A model generated the notes under the pieces. It saw nothing but the letters and a program-made list of their open reading frames with translations, ran no database searches and had not been told where the DNA came from. Shown in pieces: positions 58,028-64,000 of a stretch of DNA of 64,000 nucleotides. This DNA is from Nitrospirillum iridis (GTDB taxonomy: Bacteria; Pseudomonadota; Alphaproteobacteria; Azospirillales; Azospirillaceae). Location: NCBI RefSeq assembly GCF_014205765.1, contig NZ_JACIIZ010000020.1, positions 48,803 through 112,802 of the forward strand, written 5' to 3'. A program made the translations under genes and the position numbers. Each line of letters begins with the position of its first letter. Within the stretch, counting starts at the first letter, position 1.

Positions 58028-61000
58028 ATGCGCATCGAGAGACGATTCACGGTCGACGGTCGGGACGCTTACGAGGGGATCGCCTTTCGCACGGCGACCA
58101 GCGAGATCCGCAACCCCGATGGATCGGTGGTTTTCCAGGCCAAGGACATCGAGGTGCCGGCGGACTGGAGCCAGGTGGCGTGTGACATCCTGGCCCAGAA
58201 ATATTTCCGCCGCGCCGGCGTGCCCGCCCGCCTGAAGAAGGTGGAGGAAAACGACGTCCCGTCCTTCCTGTGGCGCCATGTGGCTGACGGGGAAGCGCTG
58301 GCGGGCGTCGCCGCCAAGGAGCGCACGGGCGGTGAGACGTCCGCCCGCCAGGTGTTCGACCGCCTGGCCGGCACCTGGGCCTATTGGGGCTGGAAGGGCG
58401 GCTATTTCGATGGCGAGGCCGATGCCAGCGCCTATTTCGATGAGATGCGCCACATGCTGGCCCGCCAGATGGCGGCGCCCAACAGCCCTCAATGGTTCAA
58501 CACCGGCCTGCACTGGGCCTATGGCATCGACGGCCCGGCCCAGGGCCACCACTATGTCGACTTCAAAACCGGCGATCTGGTGGCCAGCCAGTCCGCCTAC
58601 GAGCATCCGCAGCCCCACGCCTGCTTCATCCAGTCCGTCGCCGACGACCTGGTGAACGAGGGCGGCATCATGGACCTGTGGGTGCGCGAGGCCCGGCTGT
58701 TCAAGTACGGCTCCGGCACCGGCTCCAACTTCTCCGCCCTGCGCGGCGATGGCGAAAAGCTGTCGGGCGGCGGCCGTTCCTCCGGCCTGATGAGCTTCCT
58801 CAAGATCGGTGACCGCGCCGCCGGCGCCATCAAGTCCGGCGGCACCACCCGCCGCGCCGCCAAGATGGTGACGGTGGACCTGGACCATCCGGACATCGAG
58901 GCCTACATCGACTGGAAGGTGACCGAGGAGCAGAAGGTCTGTGCCCTGGTGGCCGGGTCCAAGATGGCCAACAAGCACCTGAACGCCATCATGGCGGCGG
59001 CGACCGAGGGCATGGGCCCGGATGCCGAGCGCCTGGACCCGACGAAGAACAAGGCGCTGAAGCGGGCGATCATCGACGCCCGCAAGTCCATGATCCCGGA
59101 GAACTACATCCAGCGGGTCATCCAGTTCGCCGGCCAGGGCTACACCCAGATGGAGTTCCAGACCTATGACACGGACTGGGATTCCAGCGCCTACCTGACC
59201 GTGTCGGGCCAGAACTCCAACAACTCGGTGCGCGTGCCCGACAGCTTCATCCGCGCGGTGAAGGACGACGCCGACTGGAACCTGATCCGCCGCACCGACG
59301 GCAAGGTGGCCAAGACCGTCAAGGCCCGCGACCTGTGGGACAAGATCGGCCACGCCGCCTGGCAGTCGGCCGACCCGGGCGTGCAGTACGACACCACCAT
59401 CAACGACTGGCACACCTGCCCCGAGTCCGGCCGCATCAACGCGTCCAACCCCTGCTCGGAATACATGTTCCTGGACGACACCGCCTGCAACCTGGCGTCC
59501 CTGAACCTGATGGAGTTCCGCCGGGCCGACGGGTCGTTCGACACCGACGCCTTCCGGCATGCCTGCCGGCTGTGGACGGTGGCGCTGGAAATCTCCGTCC
59601 TCATGGCGCAGTTCCCCTCCAAGGAGATCGCGCGCCTGTCCTACGAGTACCGCACCCTGGGCCTGGGCTTCGCCAACATCGGCGGCCTGTTGATGGCCGC
59701 GGGCATCCCCTATGACAGCGCCGAGGGCCGTGCCATCTGCGGCGCCATCAGCGCGCAGATGACCGGCGTCGCCTATGCCACGTCGGCCGAGATGGCGGGC
59801 GAGCTGGGCCCCTTCCCCGGCTACGCCCCCAACGCGAAGGCCATGCTGCGCGTCATCCGCAACCATCGCCGTGCCGCCTATGGTGCCGGCGAGGGCTATG
59901 AAGAGCTGTCCGTCAACCCGGTGCCCCTGGATGCCGAGGACTGCCCGGACCAGCGGCTGATCGCGGCCGCCCGCCGCGCCTGGGATGAGGCGCTGGAACT
60001 GGGTCAGAAGCACGGCTACCGCAACGCCCAGGCCACGGTGGTCGCCCCCACCGGCACCATCGGCCTGGTGATGGATTGTGACACCACCGGCATCGAGCCG
60101 GACTTCGCCCTGGTGAAGTTCAAGAAGCTGGCCGGCGGCGGCTACTTCAAGATTATCAACCGCGTGGTGCCGGAGGCCCTGTCCCGCCTGGGCTATTCCG
60201 CCACCGACGTGGCCCGCATCGAGCGCTACGCCGTCGGCCACGGCACCCTGAAGGGCGCGCCCGGCGTGAACCATGAGACGCTGGCGGCCAAGGGCTTCGG
60301 CCCCGCCGAACTGGAGAAGGTCGAGACGGCCGTCGCCAACGCCTTCGACATCAAGTTCGCCTTCAACAAATGGACCTTCGGCGAGGCCTTCCTGACCGGC
60401 CCCCTGGGCGTGCCGGCCCACAAGCTGGAGGAATTCGGCTTCGACCTGCTGGCCCATCTGGGCTTCACCAAGGCCGAGATCGAGGCCGCCAACGTCTATT
60501 GCAGCGGCGCCATGACCCTGGAAGGCGCCCCGGGCCTGAAGGCGGAGCATCTGCCGGTGTTCGACTGCGCCAGCCCGTGCGGCAAGATCGGCACCCGCTA
60601 CCTGTCGGCGGAAAGCCACATCCGCATGATGGCGGCGTCCCAGCCCTTCATCTCCGGCGCCATCTCCAAGACCATCAACATGCCCAACCACGCCACGGTG
60701 GAGGCGTGCAAGGACGCCTACATGCTGTCGTGGAGCCTGGGCCTGAAGGCCAACGCGCTCTACCGCGACGGCAGTAAGCTGTCCCAGCCGCTGAACGCCC
60801 AGGTGCTGGAGGAGGATGACGAGGACGATTTCGGCGAGACCACGCTGGAGCGCGTGCTGGAAGCCCCGGCCGCCACCCGCGTGGAGGTGGTGACCGAGCG
60901 CATCGTGGAAAAGGTGGTGGAGAAGGTGGTGCGCGCCCAGCGCGACCGCCTGCCCCACCGCCGCAAGGGCTATACCCAGAAGGCCATGGTCGGCGGCCAC

Positions 61001-61777
61001 AAGGTTTACCTGCGCACCGGCGAGTACGAGGACGGCAAGCTGGGCGAAATCTTCATCGACATGCACAAGGAGGGCGCCGCCTTCCGCTCGCTGATGAACA
61101 ACTTCGCCATCGCCATCTCGCTGGGCCTGCAATACGGCGTGCCGCTGGAGGAGTATGTGGAGGCCTTCACCTTCACCCGCTTCGAGCCCGCCGGCATGGT
61201 CCAGGGCAACGACGCCATCAAGATGGCGACGTCCATCCTGGACTATGTGTTCCGTGAGCTGGCCATCAGCTACCTGTCGCGCACCGACCTGGCGCACGCC
61301 ACGCCGGAGGACATGCTGCCCGACACCATGGGCGGCGGCGTGAAGCAGAGCGACCTGCCGCCGCACGCGGCCGAGGTGGCGGAAGAGACGCTGAACGCCG
61401 TGGCGCGCATCACCTCCACCGGCTATGTCCGCAACAACCTGCCCAACCTGCGGGTCCTGCCCGGCGGCCAGGCCGGCCGCGCCGTCGCCGCCTTCCAGAC
61501 GGCCACCACCACCAGCGTGGAAACCCACGTCGCCACCGGCACCCACGGCGCGCCCCAGGCGTTCTCGTCCTTGACCCGCGCGGAAAAGGTGGTGACCGGC
61601 ACCAGCTACGGCGGCGCCATCGCCGGCGGCGGCGACGCCCGCTGGGAAAAGGTCAAGGAAGCCCGCGCCAAGGGCTATGAAGGCGACCCCTGCCCCGAGT
61701 GCCAGAACATGACGCTGGTGCGCAACGGGACGTGCCTCAAGTGCGATACTTGCGGCAGCACGACGGGGTGCAGCTGA
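58028..61777 (+). CDS. nrdJ: adenosylcobalamin-dependent ribonucleotide reductase, class II
   Basis: A vitamin B12-dependent ribonucleotide reductase of 1249 aa that makes deoxyribonucleotides with or without oxygen. It has the active-site block [21 protein letters not shown] (quoted in two parts: NPCSEYMF and [10 protein letters not shown]), the substrate loop [22 protein letters not shown] and [16 protein letters not shown] large insertion and the KVVEKVV coiled piece precede the C-terminal region. The tail is a cysteine-rich zinc-ribbon-like element (Cys1222, 1225, 1236, 1239, 1242, 1248), which supplies the thiols for re-reduction. ATG 58028 has AAGG upstream; the frame is open to 57803. 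No class I nrdA/B genes are in the window. Confidence 0.97.
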   Translation: MRIERRFTVDGRDAYEGIAFRTATSEIRNPDGSVVFQAKDIEVPADWSQVACDILAQKYFRRAGVPARLKKVEENDVPSFLWRHVADGEALAGVAAKERTGGETSARQVFDRLAGTWAYWGWKGGYFDGEADASAYFDEMRHMLARQMAAPNSPQWFNTGLHWAYGIDGPAQGHHYVDFKTGDLVASQSAYEHPQPHACFIQSVADDLVNEGGIMDLWVREARLFKYGSGTGSNFSALRGDGEKLSGGGRSSGLMSFLKIGDRAAGAIKSGGTTRRAAKMVTVDLDHPDIEAYIDWKVTEEQKVCALVAGSKMANKHLNAIMAAATEGMGPDAERLDPTKNKALKRAIIDARKSMIPENYIQRVIQFAGQGYTQMEFQTYDTDWDSSAYLTVSGQNSNNSVRVPDSFIRAVKDDADWNLIRRTDGKVAKTVKARDLWDKIGHAAWQSADPGVQYDTTINDWHTCPESGRINASNPCSEYMFLDDTACNLASLNLMEFRRADGSFDTDAFRHACRLWTVALEISVLMAQFPSKEIARLSYEYRTLGLGFANIGGLLMAAGIPYDSAEGRAICGAISAQMTGVAYATSAEMAGELGPFPGYAPNAKAMLRVIRNHRRAAYGAGEGYEELSVNPVPLDAEDCPDQRLIAAARRAWDEALELGQKHGYRNAQATVVAPTGTIGLVMDCDTTGIEPDFALVKFKKLAGGGYFKIINRVVPEALSRLGYSATDVARIERYAVGHGTLKGAPGVNHETLAAKGFGPAELEKVETAVANAFDIKFAFNKWTFGEAFLTGPLGVPAHKLEEFGFDLLAHLGFTKAEIEAANVYCSGAMTLEGAPGLKAEHLPVFDCASPCGKIGTRYLSAESHIRMMAASQPFISGAISKTINMPNHATVEACKDAYMLSWSLGLKANALYRDGSKLSQPLNAQVLEEDDEDDFGETTLERVLEAPAATRVEVVTERIVEKVVEKVVRAQRDRLPHRRKGYTQKAMVGGHKVYLRTGEYEDGKLGEIFIDMHKEGAAFRSLMNNFAIAISLGLQYGVPLEEYVEAFTFTRFEPAGMVQGNDAIKMATSILDYVFRELAISYLSRTDLAHATPEDMLPDTMGGGVKQSDLPPHAAEVAEETLNAVARITSTGYVRNNLPNLRVLPGGQAGRAVAAFQTATTTSVETHVATGTHGAPQAFSSLTRAEKVVTGTSYGGAIAGGGDARWEKVKEARAKGYEGDPCPECQNMTLVRNGTCLKCDTCGSTTGCS

Positions 61778-61856
61778 GGGGGCTGAGCGCTGTTATTATG
61801 AAATGCCACATAAAATGACTCAGGACACCCATAGCCTGACTCAGATCTAAGAAATT

Positions 61857-61890
61857 GAGCCCGCCGCAGATCGTCTGCGGCGGGCTTTTT
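61857..61890 (+). terminator. intrinsic terminator after nrdJ
   Basis: AGCCCGCCGCAGA (61858-61870) pairs perfectly with TCTGCGGCGGGCT (61874-61886) and is followed by TTTT. It lies 80 bp past the nrdJ stop and marks the left border of the AT-richer segment. Confidence 0.92.
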
Positions 61891-61951
61891 CTTCCCTCAA
61901 TCGCCTAATTCTAAACCTCTTTAAGATGTCGCATTCCGATTGCCGATGTCG

Positions 61952-62479
61952 TCAGGAAGCATCGGTCGGTAAATGGTTTTTACGAACCGCTTCTAGGGCA
62001 TCAACTAAATCCTGGAAGCGCCCCATCTGCCGAGCCTGCCAGTGTTCTTCTGACCATAGCCACAACCTCCCATCACGAGCCACGAGTCGCACAGCCGACG
62101 CATCAATTGCTTGAAGATGCGATAGCAAATTTGCCGGCAAAACAATCCGACCATCTGCGTCCAGAGTAAGCCTGAGGTAGCGATCCATTGCCGCCAAAGC
62201 CAGCTCGGTACGCCGAGGCTCAGGCGTCACAGAGAGTAGCCTTTCCAACTCATTAGTGAGTTGGGCGCCTGCTGGCGCCCATGGCGTGATCTCAGCCGAT
62301 CTGTCCGCCTCCAACGTCCCGAGCAAAGCGATCGAACCCGATTGCTCCCACTTAAGTCGTCTCCGTAACGACAGTGGCAGAGGCATCCGGTCCTTTGAGG
62401 ACAGCAGCACGACTTCAGACCACGCAGACGCATGGACCTTGGCGAACGGGTTCCAGGAGGAGGGGCGGCCACCAGACAT
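61952..62479 (-). CDS. MraZ/AbrB-like DNA-binding protein
   Basis: A 175-aa protein that resembles MraZ: two SpoVT/AbrB-type half-sites, the first around SSKDRMPLPLSLRRRLKW and the second around LTLDADGRIVLPANLLSHL, with the closing LWLWSEEHWQ. In MraZ each half is a swapped-hairpin unit that binds direct TGGG repeats. It is not beside the mraW/ftsL division cluster, so it is an orphan paralogue, perhaps a plasmid- or island-type regulator. ATG 62479 has no good ribosome site; a TTG at 62515 is possible. It is transcribed divergently from the gene at 62621. The codon use is less GC-rich than in the rest of the window. Confidence 0.65.
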   Translation of the reverse strand: MSGGRPSSWNPFAKVHASAWSEVVLLSSKDRMPLPLSLRRRLKWEQSGSIALLGTLEADRSAEITPWAPAGAQLTNELERLLSVTPEPRRTELALAAMDRYLRLTLDADGRIVLPANLLSHLQAIDASAVRLVARDGRLWLWSEEHWQARQMGRFQDLVDALEAVRKNHLPTDAS

Positions 62480-62568
62480 GGGACGATTTGGGATTAATTG
62501 CCAAAAGTTGTCCAAGAGTTATCACCAGCTATATCCACAAAGACCAGCGCCGTCGACAGCGGAATACG

Positions 62569-62596
62569 TTGACCGCTGCCCTGAACCTGCTACTGT
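62569..62596 (+). promoter_or_regulatory. candidate promoter of the 62621 gene
   Basis: TTGACC (62569-62574) and TACTGT (62591-62596) with 16-bp spacing, followed by the ATG at 62621 after about 25 bp. It lies in the short divergent gap to the MraZ/AbrB-like gene. Confidence 0.45.
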
Positions 62597-62620
62597 CCTG
62601 GGAATAATTAGGTGACCTCG

Positions 62621-63400
62621 ATGTACGCTTACCCCCTTACCAACTTTCAGCCGGCCGCTGTTTCGTCCCCGCGTGAGCTGACGGAAATTATCTGCTGGTC
62701 CCGGATGCAGGCCGAAGCCGGTCAGGACCTAGCGTCAATCGTTTCGCGCAAGGAATTGGAACGTTCGGCGGGAGATGGTGTTTTTTGTTGGGGGGTAGGG
62801 AACGCCGCGTCACGCGCCGTCGCCTTCCATGCAAGAGACGCGTCCGAAATCGATGTCGTGTTTTCGATTATGAAGTCACGACCGAAACAGATAGACGTGG
62901 CACCGACCCAGGTGCTGATATGGCGATCGTATTTTGACCACAACGGTACCGAGCGTTCGTTGCCAGCGAATTCACTAATCACCAGCCGCGGCGGGAATGG
63001 GGCGCGAACTAAGGAATCCCATTATGCCCTCATGTGCCGCTCTGAAACTCCCCTTGAGCTAGGGGATTTCGGACCATTTGATCCTGCAGCCTATCGGAAT
63101 GTGTCGGCTACTGGCGCACCAATAGGTGCTTCGCAAGTTACCGCACTGTTGCGAAGGGTCAATACGGAGTGCTCAAACGGCGCCTATCGTATAAATTTGC
63201 GTGCTAAATTCACCAAAAGTTATTGGGTGAAATTGAGCGATCCTATTGATTTGTCTCATTCCAAACAGGCGCTTTTAAAGCTGAGCCTTGCTGACATCAA
63301 TTCATATTCAGTTGATGATTGGTTGGATCTAATATCAGAACTACGCGCTCACTCCGGCAGAACTATTGTAAAAGCTAGAGAACAGCTTTCCTTATTCTGA
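62621..63400 (+). CDS. hypothetical protein, 259 aa, partner of downstream ImmA/IrrE-like gene
   Basis: An unknown soluble protein with no signal peptide or TM. The ATG at 62621 follows an AGGTGA site; a GTG at 62612 is in frame. Visible features are an N-terminal helix (SPRELTEIICWSRMQAEAGQ), the segment PTQVLIWRSYFDHNGTERSL, and a C-terminal helical piece (DDWLDLISELRAHSGRTIV). Codon use is markedly more AT-rich than in the housekeeping genes, suggesting horizontal acquisition. It is followed after 56 bp by the ImmA/IrrE-associated gene on the same strand. No family is recognised. Confidence 0.7.
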   Translation: MYAYPLTNFQPAAVSSPRELTEIICWSRMQAEAGQDLASIVSRKELERSAGDGVFCWGVGNAASRAVAFHARDASEIDVVFSIMKSRPKQIDVAPTQVLIWRSYFDHNGTERSLPANSLITSRGGNGARTKESHYALMCRSETPLELGDFGPFDPAAYRNVSATGAPIGASQVTALLRRVNTECSNGAYRINLRAKFTKSYWVKLSDPIDLSHSKQALLKLSLADINSYSVDDWLDLISELRAHSGRTIVKAREQLSLF

Positions 63401-63456
63401 ATGACGGGGCGCATAAAGATAGTAATTTGTTTTAAGCACCTGCGGAGACAAACGAC

Positions 63457-63945
63457 GTGGACGCTAGGAGCATCGAACTCAAGAAAAAACTAAAGAAGGC
63501 AGGTCTCAGCGACCAGGTCGTAGAAGCTGCTTGGCCGGCTTGGTGGAGTGACGAAGCTGCAGATTCTATCTCGGCTCGCGCAGAACTTCGATTCGGCTTA
63601 TCGCGAAAGCTTGGTATTTCTCCGAAAGCTTTGTCAGAAGATAGAGTGGAATTCGTTTGGCGAGATGCGGCGCGCTTTAAGCATTTGAGTGGCGAAGATT
63701 TAACGCAACGTGCTGCGCTAGAATCATTTGGCATTTCGGTTGCCCGCATTATCTTTCAGGGTTTTCCGGAAGAGAATACCTTCGACATTCCTTCGGCTAA
63801 GGAGCTTCGCTCCGCCGTCCTAATGAATAATCGATTTGTTGACCTATCCTCTTTGATTGCTCTCTGCTGGGGCTTAGGCATTCCCGTCATCCACTTGCGC
63901 GTATTTGTGAATCGGCGTGGAATAAGGACCCCGTATGAGGGGTGA
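63457..63945 (+). CDS. ImmA/IrrE-associated N-terminal region, 3' end apparently interrupted
   Basis: A 162-aa frame starting at GTG 63457 with GGAG 9 nt upstream. An N-terminal helical stretch (LKKAGLSDQVVEAAW, ELRFGLSRKLGISPKAL) and the end SSLIALCWGLGIPVIHLRVF resemble the region just before the zinc-protease HExxH domain of ImmA/IrrE proteins, which normally continues well past this point. Here the last ~13 codons after HLRVF fall in repeat-bearing sequence like an IS21 end, so the gene seems cut off before its catalytic motif. If so, it is a pseudogene, or encodes a short regulatory fragment. AT-rich codon use matches the preceding gene. Confidence 0.6.
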   Translation: MDARSIELKKKLKKAGLSDQVVEAAWPAWWSDEAADSISARAELRFGLSRKLGISPKALSEDRVEFVWRDAARFKHLSGEDLTQRAALESFGISVARIIFQGFPEENTFDIPSAKELRSAVLMNNRFVDLSSLIALCWGLGIPVIHLRVFVNRRGIRTPYEG

Positions 63946-64000
63946 TCGGCGTCCAATCGGGACCCCTTTTGTGCGGGTTCATACTGGCTCCCATGGCAAT
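63906..64000. mobile_element. probable IS21-family element end, runs off the window
   Basis: From TGTGAATCGG (63906) the composition changes and two imperfect copies of a 22-bp unit appear, 63911-63932 and 63945-63966 (18 of 22 positions identical: ATCGGCGT..AAT..GGACCCC), with a 34-bp period. Several terminal direct repeats near a TG-starting end are characteristic of IS21-family elements. No transposase gene is visible before the window ends, so the family is inferred from the repeats alone. Confidence 0.45.

Noticed and set aside
57947..61546. 1199-codon minus-strand frame over nrdJ
   Set aside because: Complete shadow of nrdJ; His/Gly/Ala-rich translation without any family signal, while the plus frame has all reductase motifs.

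Overview
The window is GC-rich (well over 65 % G+C by eye) DNA from an alphaproteobacterium, most likely of the Rhodospirillales/Azospirillaceae type. This rests on gene content: an adenosylcobalamin-dependent class II ribonucleotide reductase of the long alphaproteobacterial form, an NDUFA12-type complex I accessory protein, and the local order aroQ-accB-accC-(DUF2339)-aat / DUF2155-mlaD-NDUFA12. No species can be named from the sequence alone. High GC opens long shadow frames on every strand; only frames with recognisable protein signatures, plausible ribosome sites and sensible spacing were kept.

Layout. 0-2.4 kb: two small unknown genes, a 1-Cys peroxiredoxin and a PLP-dependent threonine/serine dehydratase-like enzyme. 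2.4-14.8 kb (minus strand): an ABC export operon made of a small membrane protein, a HlyD/MacA-type adaptor, one LolD/MacB-type ATPase and four consecutive paralogous 815-819-residue FtsX/MacB permeases. It diverges from a plus-strand pair of overlapping 2-oxoglutarate/Fe(II) oxygenase genes and a hybrid histidine kinase (15.1-18.9 kb). 19-22.5 kb: a coiled-coil small protein, a lipoprotein, a solitary fliG, a FrnE/DsbA-like protein and an unknown gene. 22.7-28 kb: a chaperone-usher operon with spore-coat-U (SCPU) type subunits. 28-31.2 kb: a periplasmic cyclophilin and a sigma-54 activator whose receiver domain has lost its phosphorylation residues. 31.2-36.9 kb: a YjfB-like motility protein followed by TPR-glycosyltransferase, GT-A, TPR-methyltransferase and GT4 genes, probably a flagellin or surface glycan modification cluster. 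36.9-40.7 kb: rfbC, a TrmN6-like methyltransferase, a DUF2007 protein, a polyprenyl diphosphate synthase, tRNA-Pro(CGG) and a small secreted protein. 40.8-53.6 kb: a housekeeping stretch (aminotransferase, M48 protease with TPRs, DUF3369 response regulator, DsbA-like protein, aroQ, accB, accC, DUF2339, aat, DUF2155, mlaD, NDUFA12). 53.8-61.8 kb: a PAS-GGDEF-EAL protein, a YbhN/MprF-type membrane protein and nrdJ. 61.9-64 kb: an AT-richer segment with different codon use that looks acquired. It holds an orphan MraZ/AbrB-like gene, an unknown gene, an ImmA/IrrE-associated gene and, cutting into the latter, what looks like the end of an IS21-family element running off the right edge.

How parts work together. 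The adaptor, ATPase and permeases form a tripartite-type exporter in which one ATPase and one adaptor may serve four permeases. The divergent oxygenases and hybrid kinase are candidate partners by position only. The pilus genes form a complete chaperone-usher set (chaperone, usher, tip/adapter, pilin). aroQ-accB-accC share a candidate promoter upstream of aroQ. The most unusual items are the four-permease exporter with its divergent oxygenase/kinase unit, the phosphorylation-dead sigma-54 regulator behind a promoter flanked by an 11-bp inverted repeat, and the foreign segment at the right edge.
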